Source of the DNA: Macrophomina tecta
Taxonomy: Eukaryota; Ascomycota; Dothideomycetes; Botryosphaeriales; Botryosphaeriaceae
Direction: 5' to 3'
NCBI GenBank assembly: GCA_024180945.1
Contig: JAKSGN010000037.1
Span: forward strand, 1,245,501-1,309,500
DNA length: 64,000 bases
Part shown: piece after piece, positions 41,972 through 53,176 of the stretch
How the letters are laid out: each line of letters begins with the position of its first letter
How positions within the stretch are numbered: position 1 is the stretch's first letter
Position numbers and translations under genes: made by a program
Notes under the pieces: generated by a model
What the model saw: only the letters and a program-made list of their open reading frames with translations
The model's database searches: none
What the model was told of the DNA's origin: nothing

Positions 41972-43030
41972 AATATCTGTGGGAGGCGCCCTTTATCCTA
42001 CACCAAAAACGATGGACAACAGACAAACTCCGTATTTTTGACGTCAGCGCTTTATAATCATCTCTCTTTTCATTGGTCCTGCCAACTTACCTACTCCACC
42101 TCTTAACAATATTTGTCGCTTCTCTCCGACACTCATCAAAGCCAGCGCAATTCTCATGCCCCAAAACTTGGCAAAGGAACCATCTCCTCCTTTACTGTTT
42201 CCAACCGTAAGCTATCGCCATGACGATCTCCGAGGTTATCAAAGGCGACCACCGCGAGCTCGAGTAAGCTTATCATAAGATACTCAACGGTAGCACCTCC
42301 GATGAGAAGATCCGCTGGCGCAACGAGTTCACTTGGGAGCTTGCCCGCCACTCAATCGGCGAGGAATTGGTCCTCTATCCCTCCTTCGAGAAGCGTCTGC
42401 CAGATGGCAAGCAGATGGCTGACAAAGACCGCCAAGAGCACATGAATGTAAAGCACCCCGTCTGGGCTGCGCAGAGTACATTTCGTAAAGGTACTATGCT
42501 TTGATATGGTTCTAACCAGGCACATATAGGTTAAGCAATATCTCAACAAGTTCCAAGATCTGAAACCTGAGAACCCTGAATTTGAGCCAACTCTACAGGC
42601 TCTTTGGAAGGACTTGAGCCAGCACATCAAAGAAGAAGAGGAGCATGACCTGATTGCTATTGAGGAGGAGCTGCTATCAGAAGAGTCGGAAGAGATGGCT
42701 TCGAGTTTCAGGCGCACTAAGATGTTTGTCCCCACTCGTGCCCATCCGAATGCGCCTGACAGACCGCCATTCGAGACGGTGGCTGGTTTACTGGCAGCTC
42801 CAATCGATAATTTGAGGGACCTTTTTCGAAAGTTCCCAGAGGAAAGCAAGAGTTAGCTGCGTCCTTGTGGCGAGGGCTCGGAAGCAAATTGTTGGATAAG
42901 TTGACGTTCGAAAATCGCAGCTTGAGCTTAAGTATTTAATGAGACCAATTTGTACTCAGCATATTTAAAATTCCTGATGCGTTGCATCGACCTACTCCGC
43001 GAGACTCCGCGTCGGCGGCAGACAAAACGT
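41972..43030 (+). repeat. Right arm of the inverted hemerythrin-like duplication
   Basis: Inverted partner of 36515-37868, without LTR insertions. Ends shortly before the Fot1-like element C. Confidence 0.75.
42220..42856 (+). pseudogene. Hemerythrin-like (HHE) gene, copy 2, one premature stop
   Basis: Exon 1 42220-42447, intron 42448-42529 (GTAAAG..TTCTAACC..TATAG), exon 2 42530-42856; 184 codons. Reads MTISEVIKGDHRELE, then TAA (42265-42267) where copy 1 has CAA (Gln), then AYHKILNGS and ARHSIGEELVLYPSFE; exon 2 gives VKQYLNKFQDLKP, DLSQHIKEEEEHDL, RRTKMFVPTRAHP and LFRKFPEESKS. The HHE ligands (DH, HSIGEE, HIKEEEEHD) are present. Everything but this single C-to-T change is intact. It is either a young pseudogene or, less likely, starts downstream. 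Confidence 0.75.
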
Positions 43031-43083
43031 GTCTCCCATCACTACTATTGAGATCAGAAACACCAAATCCTAAGCCCTATTTA

Positions 43084-44419
43084 ACATACTCCACAAGCGA
43101 GTCGCGCACAACCGAGCCGCGCACCTCGCCAACTTTCGCAGCACGTCAGCTTTCAATTACTATGGCTCAACCAATTACTACCCAATCAACCTATAACGAA
43201 GGAGATATCTTTCCTTGCTATCTCAGCTATTAATAAAAAGCAAATTCAGAGTGAAAGACGCGCCGCACCAACGTTCAACGTCCCCCCAAACACGCTCCGC
43301 GACCGACGCGCTGGAACGCAGCCACGACGCGATTGTGAGGCCAACTGCAAGAAGCTCACCAAATCTGAAGAATTGGCGATTATCCAGCATACGCTTGACC
43401 TAGATTCACGAGGGCTTCAGCCTACGAAGCAGATGATATGAAACGCGCACACGAAGACGCGTACCGTGGGCACGCATCGGCTGCTAGTAATCGATGGCCA
43501 TGAGAGCCATATATCACTTGAATTCCAAGAGATCTGCAAGGAGAACAATATTATTGCTCTCTTGTATGCCGCCACATTCGTCACACCTACTGCAGCCACT
43601 TGATGTGGGCTGCTTCTCTCCATTAAAGAAGGCATATGGGCGCCAGATCGAGAGCTTGGCGCGCAACCACAGCCGTATCACCAAGCTCGAGTTCCTACCT
43701 GCCTTTAAAGCGGCTTTCGACGAGTCAATTACAAAGAAGGATATCTGCGCAAGCTTTCGAGGCGTAGGCCTTGTGCCACACAACCCAGATGCTGTGCTAT
43801 CAAAGCTTGATGTTCAGCTGCGGACGCCGTCACCACCTGCTGCGGAGAATACCATATGGGAATCGAAAACACCAAGCAACGCCCGCGAGCTGGAGTCTCA
43901 ATCAACGCTAATTCGCAATCGTATTCAAAGGCATCAAGATTCTTCGCCTACGTCGATTATCCAGTCGCTCGATCGGCTCACTAAGGGCGCTGAGACAATG
44001 GTGCATGAGATAGTCGTGTTACGCGATCAGGTCTCAAGCCTTCAGAAGGCAAATGAGGCAGCCACAAAGCGTAAACAGCGTCAAAGAAAGCGGATCCAGA
44101 AGCAAGGCACTTTAACAAAGGCAGAGGGCGAGGATATTATCGTTCAAAACGACGTTGATGAGCAGCTTACGAGCGAAACGCGTCAAAATAAGGCGCAGGC
44201 AGGCACGGGTGAGCTACGTAAAAGACGCTGTAGGAGCTGCGGCAAGATAGGCCACAATTCTCGTACGTGCGGAAAGAATACTGAAGAGGCTTCTTAAGCT
44301 ATAATAGTTATTGTACTTGTAGTATCTTAATGCGTTGTTAAGCTATATGGCTGCAAAGGTAGAGAAAGTTGGTGAGGTGCGCGGCTCGGTTGTGTGCGCG
44401 ACTCGCTTGTGGAGTACGT
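43084..44419 (+). mobile_element. Fot1/pogo-like element C, 1,336 bp, internally deleted
   Basis: Flanked by TA (43082-43083, 44420-44421). Inverted ends start ACRTACTCCACAAGCGAGTC and continue about 50 bp. It is about 500 bp shorter than elements A and D because the transposase centre is missing. Confidence 0.85.
43164..44297 (+). pseudogene. Fot1-like transposase, element C, deleted
   Basis: Start MAQPITTQST at 43164. A frameshift near 43210 moves the HTH into another frame (INKKQIQSERRAAPTFNV..NTLRDRR; LTKSEELAIIQHTLDLDSRG). A stop and deletion near 43440 remove the region containing the first catalytic Asp (NFDETGF). The frame then resumes VIDGHESH (second Asp), has a frameshift (IIAL/CMPPHSS) and continues LLQPLDVGCFSPLKKAYG (third Asp) to the C-terminal CRSCGKIGHNSRTC knuckle at about 44225. 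Non-autonomous, but with good ends it could be moved in trans. Confidence 0.8.
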
Positions 44420-44421
44420 TA

Positions 44422-45600
44422 AGAAGAAAGGAGGGGGAGATGAAGTTAAAGGAGGAGGAAAGCAACATTAGGGGATAGCCGGTGTTTCAAATTAGTAAGG
44501 CACATCAGCAGAAAATAAATGAGAGCGTCCTCCAAAAAAAAAAAAAAAAAAAAAAAAGGAAGGATTATATCTGTTGGAATATCACGTGTCTGTAATTTAG
44601 ATTTAGTTTAGTCATTGAAGAGGACGGATAAGAGGCCTCCCCCTAAGCCGCTCTCTTGCTCCTCGTGCCACTCCTTCTCAATTAATGGTATGACCACTAA
44701 TCAAACAATATCATTTCATCGTAACCTCAGTTTCCAACCCCATGTCTCCTCTTGGTTCTATTACTATCACACTATTATATAGGAGGTCTAAGTGGCTTCG
44801 ATCGCGTTTAATTCTACATAGAGGACCAATCATCCATGCAACTTTTGCTGTCTAAGTTATAATTCCATCTTCGACCTTTAATAGATATAGTTAAAGATCT
44901 TACGACAAGCCCAACCTACCTCTACCGCATCCTACTTTTAAACTCCAGCACCCCAAGCCATCATGCCTCGATCAGCTCAAAGGATCTCAGGAAAATATAT
45001 TTTAATTTTTTCCCGAAACCTTCGAACACCAGCTTATCCTGTGATTACCTGGAGACTCTGCTAATGAATTAGTCGGCGGAGCGCAAAGGATAGATTCTCT
45101 GTATCAGGGCACAAACTTCTCTATGAGAGTCATGGGATAAGGTGAGATGAATCTTGACTGCACAAAAATAGGCGGAATGCGTACATCTAGCGATGAACCT
45201 ACATCATCTCCAGATTCCCAAGGCAAGAAAATTTCGGCAGACTCGTGAATTCTTCTAGCCCGGACACTCTTTGTCGCTGTCCGCGACCGCAGAAATATTT
45301 CGTCCTCACTCAAGATTTTCGAGAAACGGAAATATTTCTACGGTTATGCGGACAGCTCTGACACAAATCCTCCTCGTTGCTGTCCAAACACTTCAGGAGT
45401 ATTTCGTCCCGCTGCAAAATCATGATGCGGGCGACAATGTTCCTGCTGCAACACAAACACTCGAAACCAGAACTCTCCCTCTTTTCCTGCCATGTATAAG
45501 TAGATCAATTGCTTCCCAGTTTACGCACATATTCTATCAGCGACGTGCCGCCAAAACCCCGTATGCATCGCATGAAGCTTCCTAATGTTCGGCAAGATAG
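44422..45600. other. Intergenic
   Basis: A-tract of about 24 at 44535-44558. No gene recognised. Confidence 0.35.
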
Positions 45601-48355
45601 CATTGTAGATGTATTACGGAAACTATCCGTAAGTTTATCCACATCACGACGCTGCATGAGGGGCTGACGGTAGAGGATGGTGCGGCCTGCTTGCGAAATT
45701 CCGATACCTATTTCGACTTTGGCGAGGAGAAATTCCTGGTTTTAGAGAACAAGCGTAAGGCAGAAGAGCTTAATCGGATAGTGAAAGGTTTAGTCAAGCT
45801 ATCCAGGAAAAGCAGGAGAGCTTGTTGACCTAGGCAGCCGGGCGAAAACGCTGACCGCAAGAGACGAGGCCCTCCTGTCGCTGGACGTCCCTGTACTGAG
45901 ATTAGACCCAAATTCACACAGGAGCAAGTCGCATTGACCAAGCAAGGGTTGCTTCAGATATGTTCAGACAAGAGTGTCGGTAACATCATTAAACCCGCGG
46001 TTCAAAGGAATTCTATCCGTAAGTCTAAACCTGGAAGCCAGAGTGGTTCAACCGACAGTACGAAATAGCCTGTCTCTTCCCAGAAGTGCGCGGCTTCTTT
46101 GACGAGACCGTGTTGACAGGGCGCAAACAACTGAACCCGAGCAGGAAAGAGAGGTTGAGGAATTCGGGAGGGGAGCGTGCAAATTAATAGCCAGGAATCC
46201 GACCATGATGCTTTGAGTCGGGAGTTAGTGAGAATCTTCAATCAAAGTATCGGTGAAGACCCAGGAGGACCTTCGGGGTTCTTAGGAACCATCGATGGAT
46301 CTGCAATGCCAGTTAGCGATATCCAAGGGGATGTGGCTATGCAGGGCTGCGGCGGCAATCACTCTCACAGAAACATTGACGGACAACGAGGCTTTGTTCA
46401 TCGACTGAGATCCAGATCAGGAAGAAACACTTCTCGAGATATCGAAGAAAGGCCACCCGAGGATTTAGACCAAATAACTTAGGAAGCCACAATTGTACTG
46501 GATTTCTCGGACGACACGCTGGATCGGCTTCGTCCCCCTGTGCAAATAAACGATATCACCATTCTAGACATATTACAAACGATGCTTACTGAAATGGCAG
46601 AGCCGCTAATAGCAAGATAGGCAATCATGACCTTCCCAATGTCCGACGTCGTTAGAGGCTTCGTTATGTCTTCCAGGCCGCCGCCGATACTAAGGCACAA
46701 AATAACTCCGACCGGTCTCTTCTCAGCGTACAGCGTAGTCTTTGGGACTTTATATTATGATTTTCGAGGAAATGGGGACCATAGGATCGTCGTCGTCGTC
46801 GACTTTACAGGCCCTTAAGCCCATGTCTTAGGCACCGAGAATAGGTTGGAGCTTCAGGCTAAGTTGCTTGCTTTAACGTCAAAAACTTTGTGAGCAATTA
46901 CGGCGTCGACTAAGGCGAAGATTTAATATGTTGGTCTAAATCTCACGATCATCTAGTAAGCCAAAATGAGTAATTCCAAGAATTAGAACTAACTTCTCCT
47001 CTTTTAGCTGTACCCTTACGGAACTATTTCTGACAAGTACAACTATGGCATTTGTGTTGTCTACCGCGCGGAGACGTCCATAAATCAGGATAAACTCTTG
47101 CGCGTATCAGGAAACAACACGACACACTCAGCGCTGAGCGAGCAGCTTAACCAGCTAAGAAATCGATACAGTAGTTACTTCCTACGCCGATATGGAAATC
47201 TCTGTGCGGAGAAAACCTTGCAAGCTGAAATAGTCACATCGATTCCGCGCATGAGATGATATCCTCTCAACAAGGACCGTGCGTCTCAAACAATCAAGAT
47301 CCACCGTTCCTCACTGCGAATCCGGCCGGCCTCACCAGATGTAGTCCGCAGCCTGCCGGTATCTGAAGAATTGAAAGCCTGCCTATCCCGGTGTGCAGAA
47401 TCGAAAAGCTTCGGCGTTGAACCCATCACCAAGGCTTCCAAAAATCCTCGGGGCATCCGATGTCGCCACTATACTGAGAGCTCTTCAGTACATGTGCAAA
47501 GTGGCAACGCGAACACCCCACTTCACCTAAGGAAGATTCTAACAAACGAAAACAAAGCATTACTCCGACAGTTATGGACCCCCGAGCCAGGCACATTGGT
47601 AGAGGTTTCCGAACTACATCACGCAATTGATTGATTTGATGAGGTTGATCCCTATCTTTCTACTTTCAAGGCATCCTGTTGCCAGATCACTTACCACAAG
47701 AGCTTTTAGCACACAGATGATCAGCTTTCAAAGAACCTCAAAGTGGAAAGCAAGAGCAGAAAAAAGCTCAAAACTCGGAAAACAGGAGATGACCGGGGCG
47801 AAATGCGCAAAAACCCTCAAGACAATAGCAATGCTCGCAAATGGGTAATCGCAGAGGTAGTGGGTCTCATAGGTCCGAAAGAAGTTAACCGTGCCGGGGT
47901 GGAAGACGCCTTGAAATGGTACGAGAAAGCGGGCAGAATCTTAAACCATCTTAGAGAATGTAGAACCCCGTTCTAGCTTCTCCTTTACCCGCTGCACCAT
48001 AACGGTCCGCCAAGCTTCGATGTTGTTCGGCAGCCCAGTTTGAACTTCATGGATTCGAGCCGTCTCAAGACTATCGACAGGCTAAGAAAACCCATATCTC
48101 GAATAGAGTGAGATTCCACAGAACTTTATCAAAGTATACACGTCTTTGGCTAAACGCACTCAGCCTAGTAGAGACGACTGTGCATATTGCGGCTCTTCGT
48201 TGTTCGCTGCACGTCCTGAACTCCAAGACATTACTCTCAATCGAGAGAACGGCCAGTTTGACCGCAAAGTCCCGATCTTAATCAAATCAGATGAAGAAAT
48301 AGAGATGAAAAAGCCAAAAGATATTGCACAACTATTCAAAAGTCCAGCATCTTAG
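45600..48355 (+). pseudogene. Long decayed coding region, unrecognised
   Basis: Several open plus-strand pieces alternate with stops that sit where Gln or Trp is expected: FDFGEEKFLVLENKRKAEEL (45715-), VQINSQESDHDALSREL..DLDQIT*EATIVLDFSDDTLDRL (46165-), PLIAR*AIMTFPMSDVVRGF (46600-), RIVVVVDFTGP*AHVLGTE (46785-), a piece at 46990-47640 (LRVSGNNTTHSALSEQL, RSLPVSEELKACLSRC) and WVIAEVVGLIGPKEVNRAGV (47830-). Together they suggest one or two proteins totalling over 700 residues, mutated by RIP-like changes. No domain recognised. A transposon cargo or subtelomeric gene family is possible. Confidence 0.4.
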
Positions 48356-48509
48356 CGTCTTGGTGTGTTGGAAGCCGAACGTCAAAATTTTAGTACGAGT
48401 TTATATGGGGAACGAAACATTGCACTACAAGTATAAAGCAAGCGTTTGACATGGCGATTTACAACCCTCTTAGCTAAGAATAATACCTGGCACACCAACA
48501 TAGGGAAAT

Positions 48510-49192
48510 TCACCGAAATATGTAACCAACCCGTCTTCTTCTACTTTCCCCGCCCTCCTCTGGACATTGGAACCTGAGAGACTGCCCCAGTGCAGCATCA
48601 GCAAGCAAAGATAGACTTCTCCTATCTTCTCTCAACGGTATCGAGCGAGGTTGGATTTTTCGTACCACAGCGCCTCGATTGACAGCACCACGCGATTCGT
48701 TGCGTGCACGTGCAGCATCATGCGTGTATTGATGGTGTCCGCGCTCTCGCAACACTTGCGCGTGGTAGCGCCTCATCCGCGGTGAAGTCGCAACATGGCT
48801 CGCAAAAGGGCTCGGCCGATAACATTCTTCGTCGAGGTATTGCCTCCCTCGAGGAAGCAAAGGAACTGTTCGAGGGGACACCTCTGGCGTTCGCGGCGAA
48901 ATGTTCCTTGGCGCCGAATTTAGAAATTCTCCAAGCTGAAAGATATAAACGTAAGCGTTTGAAACTCTTCAGCGGTTGCTCTTCAGTATATTACCATATA
49001 CCGAATTGGAGGTAGTTCGTTGCGTGTTGCGTTTGGGAAGACAAGGAGAAAATTGCGACTTTCAAAGAACGCTTTCAAATCTTCACGATGAGCCCGACAA
49101 TAAGCCTCGACCTCTGAGGAAGAAGCATATTGCAGGTATGTCCATAGGTTGGATGGAGTGAACGTAGTATATGGGGTAGGATGAAAAGCCAT
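48510..49192 (-). CDS. Possible small two-exon gene, uncertain
   Basis: Minus strand: MAFHPTPYTTFTPSNLWTYL and SSEVEAYCRAHREDLKAFFE from ATG 49192, then a possible intron (GTATATGG..TTATATCTTTCAG, about 48930-48998). The downstream frame is Arg-rich and may not be coding; another frame (PLEQFLCFLEGG, IGRALLRAMLRLH) is as plausible. I give the first exon some weight only. Confidence 0.3.
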
Positions 49193-51056
49193 TGCTCTTA
49201 TATCTTTAGGGACGTTGGTTTCCGAAGAAGAGCGTACAGATGAAGATTCAGACGGTCAGTGAAACCCTCCTTTTTATATTGCAGTTTCCGCCTGTCCAGT
49301 ACTGCCCCTTGAACCCTCCCACTTTACTATGATTTACGTCAGGGAAGCGGGTCCATACTAATGAGTTTTCACAAGTCACTGCCACCCGCCTTCAACTGGC
49401 TGGCCAGGCATGCATAATCTAAGCATCGGCTGTGGTTTAAGCAACCCGTTGATCGAAAAGGGGCTCGTAAGGCTCTTCGGAGCACATGATCTGGTGAAGA
49501 CACCTTGATCCTCCCAAGCTGAAGTGCAGGGGCTGTTCTTCCCTCGCCGACTCTGTCTAAGCCTGCGAAGGCTCGCATCACCTCGGCTTGAAGAACAACC
49601 CTCGGTTCCACCGCTGACGAATGTGAACCTCTAGGCTGGCAAAATGAGTCACCAGGGGCTGTTCTGTTCTCTTCTTGCATAGCCCGGCAAAGGGAAGGCC
49701 GCTTTTACCTGCAGTGGCTGGCCAGTGGATAAGAGCCTGTCAACTTGGCTGATTGCCTGATGGCATGTCCCTTTCGCTGAATGGCCGATAAATACTGCTC
49801 TCTCCCTTGCACCATGCTCTCCGCCACAAACCTAAGATATTAAGCGAAGAAAGACTTTGCTCTCAGCTTAACTGCAGCCATATTCGTTAAGGCTTCGGAT
49901 GCAGAGACTGCTTAAGATGCGCTGTCTTCTTTAGTACGGTGATGCAGAGCAAGACAGCCTCTGATCTCTGAGCTTGGTCTGCTAGAAGACTTGCGTGGGG
50001 AAACAAAGTTCAGAGATATCAGCGTGCAGGTGATTTGCCTCTCGCTCAGCCTGAGCATGGGTAGGACCAGTGCAGCATACCGTGGGCTCGAACGGCTAAG
50101 GGACCCCACCGAGTCGGCATAAAAAGCCTATGTGTGGACCAGCGCGAGTGGAATGGGTTCCATAGCCCGGTGTTTAACCCGTCCTCATCTACTCGCTCAA
50201 ATCTTTTCATCCGGCTTGAGATATGCTGTGGCTGCGCTAGGTGAAAAAGCAAGTATACGCTCTGAGCTTGCCAGATAACGTCTTTAGATTTACAGGATGC
50301 AGCCTATCGGTTGCTTGTAAGGCTCCCGATTGTGGATGGTATGCCTTGAAGTGGCGAGTTCGGTACTTATGCGAACCTTTTGCCCGTGCGTCTAAGCCGC
50401 AAAACAGTAGTATAAAAGTACGGAGCCTGGTTCGCGGTGTTCTGTCATGCTCTGTCCACGGACATGAGCTATCTACGAAACTATCCAACCAGAGCCGTTC
50501 GGCGCTTCTAAAACTTTACACCTCGACATAAAAAACAGACCGCTTAATCCTTCGCAAGCGTTCAAGACAGATTCCCCAAGCGTAAACGAAGCCGGCCGCT
50601 CCAACGTGGGCCCCCGACAAGAATATGACCTGCCCATAGTGCGAGCTCGAATTATCCAACTGTGGTGACGCGCTCTTGGATCACGTCCACATAGATCGTC
50701 CGGTCCTGATCCATGTTTCCAGCGTGGAAGTGGGCAACCCCTTATTACGAAGTTGTTCAGAAACGAAGTCCTCCATACAGCATGAATACATCCTTAACGG
50801 TGCGGTGATGGACCACTCTTCCTGAAGAATCTCTCAAAAAAGTCTTTCGGAACTTGCTGAGCATCCTATGAGGAAAGCTTCATGTTATCGTATGTCTACA
50901 TATCGCTGCAGGCTACCGAACCTAATAAAGCTGGCCCGGGCAGAGGCTTCGGGTTGCAGTCCATGGCACTTGCGGACGTTAAGCGGGCTACCTCTCGAGC
51001 GTGAGCCAAGGAACTTGATGGCGTCAAGGAGAGGCGTTTTGCTCGCACACTCGATA
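49193..51056. other. Gene-free stretch
   Basis: Nearly 1.9 kb without a convincing gene or a repeat partner in the window. Short open frames lack motifs. GGGGCTGTTCT occurs twice near 49520 and 49650. Confidence 0.35.
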
Positions 51057-51058
51057 TA

Positions 51059-52891
51059 ACGTGTTTCACCACTCAGTGGGCCACACCAGTCAGTGGGCCA
51101 CCCCACCAACACCAAAACGCTTATTAGTACAGTTATTTCACCATAACGCCTTTAATTTAATCAAAATCCCTATCTGACCACTCTCTAGTTATTAGGACAT
51201 CGGCGAATCGTGTGGCCTTGTAAATGACAATTGCTGCACGTCGGTGGCGCGCGTTGCCGTACAGCCGTCGCCTCCCGTTGATCAGCCTCTTGTTCCCCAT
51301 TTCCTATCCCGTGAACTAAGAACTGCCCCTGCTGAGCCTGCAGAGCGCCTCCCTGTGCAATATATCTTCGCCGGTATTGCTGCTTCTGTTTTCGCCGTTG
51401 GTTAGTCGCGCGAAGCTCCGAATTCTCCTTTGCAAGTATCACAGCTGAATTCATCGCCATCTGACATCCCTTCACAAGTTGACTAAATGCCTGGCTTGTC
51501 GGGCTCTGCGATTGGCGTTGAATAAGATCCCGTATAAGCCGAGCCTGTTGCTCTAGCTGGGTTAGAGTATGAGGTGTTTCCGACGTCCACTGAGGTGCGT
51601 GTCCATTAGCTGTAGCTGGTGGAGAGGGTGTTTTGGTGACGGTAAGCGACGATAAGACGCGTTGTGGGTTGCACGGTATAAGCCCCGTGGCTTGAAATCC
51701 ACTTCTAATGTTTTGACTCGTAAATACTGATGGGCGCACCCTCGAGTATATTGCGAGAAAGTCATCTTTGTCGATATGGTGGATTCCTTGGCGGACGCTT
51801 TCTTGAACCTCCTGACCGTACAAGCGCTTAAGAGGGGAGAAGCAGCTTACATCAAGCGGCTGGAGAAGGTGCGATGTATGCGCAGGCATGCAGAGCGCGA
51901 TAATGTTGTTTGAAATGCAGTATTGGTCAAATTCAGGTGTTGCATGGCTGCTGTGGCCGTCGAGGAAGAGTAGACGGTAGGCTCCCTTTGTACAGGACTC
52001 TGTGTGCGTATTGAAGTGCTTGATCCATTCAAATCCGAGCTGGTCAGTCGTCCAGCCATTGCTGCTTACAGCAATTACCCAGTCAGCCGGCAGTCCTCGA
52101 TACCAGTTTGACTGGTGGACCTTTCCGGCGAGGATGATGAACGGCGGAATCGCCCAGCCGGACGCGTTGATGCCCTCGATCGCCGTTGTCCACTCACGGT
52201 TTCCTGGCTGTACGACAACTGCTCGGCCGATCGTATCGGAGCTTGTAACAACCTTAGATGTCGCAACTACACCCATCATAAATCCTGTCTCGTCAAAATT
52301 GTAGACGTCGTCATCGAGAATGCCGTACAACTGACGCGTCTCTTGAACACGCGTAAACCACGCGTTAATTGTGTCTGGATCCTCGCATTTGGCGCGTTGT
52401 GAATGGAACTTTCGATTCCATTTCGTTTTAAGCTTAGGCTGGTTGTTGATAAACCGAGATGTCCAATTCTTGCCGACTGGCTGAGGTGGAGGATTATGGC
52501 CGCGCGCTGCCAGTAAACAGTCCGCCATCCTTCGTACATCGATAATCTGGGGAGGGAATCCTCGCCGATCGAGGCTTAGGATCCACTCAACCAAAGCCTT
52601 TTCCTCGGACGGCTGTAGCTTTCGTTTTTGCGAATTAGACGCGCTTTGTGAGGCCGTTCCATCAAGACGACGTTGGAGAGTAGTTCGAGGTATATCGTAC
52701 GATGTTGCAGCCTTGCGAATGCTCGAAACTCGATCGTTTTGAACAGCATGCTTAGCAAGGAGTAGTCTGCCCTCTTTCTGGGGTGATTCGAGGTTCTGTG
52801 TTGATGTCATTGTTGATTTGCACGAGGACGCGTTTTGGTGTTGGTGGGGTGGCCCACTGACTGGTGTGGCCCACTGAGTGGTGAAACACGT
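51059..52891 (-). mobile_element. Fot1/pogo-like element D, 1,833 bp, apparently intact
   Basis: Flanked by TA (51057-51058, 52892-52893). The terminal inverted repeats are 61 bp and identical (51059-51119, 52831-52891). Each holds two copies of CAGTGGGCCAC in direct orientation. The transposase is uninterrupted. Everything needed for transposition appears present. Confidence 0.92.
51185..52810 (-). CDS. Fot1/pogo-like DDE transposase, element D
   Basis: 541 aa from the ATG at 52810 (MTSTQNLESP). The open frame extends upstream through the inverted repeat into flanking DNA, but a start outside the element is implausible. Pipsqueak-type HTH (about 13-50), CENP-B-type domain (about 64-146), DDE_1 core with D173 (NFDETGF), D284 (LDGHSSH) and D320 (QPLDVSCF), with 35 residues between the last two. 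A basic segment follows, and the C-terminal knuckle CSNCHLQGHTIRRC (CX2CX4HX4C). Length matches element A (549 aa) and all catalytic residues are present. Confidence 0.92.
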   Translation of the reverse strand: MTSTQNLESPQKEGRLLLAKHAVQNDRVSSIRKAATSYDIPRTTLQRRLDGTASQSASNSQKRKLQPSEEKALVEWILSLDRRGFPPQIIDVRRMADCLLAARGHNPPPQPVGKNWTSRFINNQPKLKTKWNRKFHSQRAKCEDPDTINAWFTRVQETRQLYGILDDDVYNFDETGFMMGVVATSKVVTSSDTIGRAVVVQPGNREWTTAIEGINASGWAIPPFIILAGKVHQSNWYRGLPADWVIAVSSNGWTTDQLGFEWIKHFNTHTESCTKGAYRLLFLDGHSSHATPEFDQYCISNNIIALCMPAHTSHLLQPLDVSCFSPLKRLYGQEVQESVRQGIHHIDKDDFLAIYSRVRPSVFTSQNIRSGFQATGLIPCNPQRVLSSLTVTKTPSPPATANGHAPQWTSETPHTLTQLEQQARLIRDLIQRQSQSPTSQAFSQLVKGCQMAMNSAVILAKENSELRATNQRRKQKQQYRRRYIAQGGALQAQQGQFLVHGIGNGEQEADQREATAVRQRAPPTCSNCHLQGHTIRRCPNN

Positions 52892-53176
52892 TATCGCTAT
52901 TACAAAATCATTAGTGAATTTGTTTCTCCAGTAATAGCCCTCCTGCACATAGACTTTGTCTAATGCCGGTTGAGTGGGTGCTTGCGAACCATAATCCGGG
53001 TGGCGCTGATCGGTTGGCACAAGTGGCGAACCATTTGGTAATGTTGCGGGCAGCAAGCTGCAGCAAAGAGAGGCGAAAGATTATCCTGCCTGCGGACCTA
53101 CTACTTTTTGAGTATTCTGCAGCGTGAAACACGCGCCGCATATGATGGTCGCTCAGGCTCCAGCTGTTGTGTCGTA

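Noticed and set aside
49369..50531. Short open frames in 49.3-50.6 kb as genes
   Set aside because: No start context, introns or motifs, and composition is like the surrounding gene-free DNA.
52811..53056. N-terminal extension of the element D transposase frame to 53056
   Set aside because: It runs through the terminal inverted repeat into flanking DNA. The start at 52810 lies inside the element and matches the element A transposase N-terminus.
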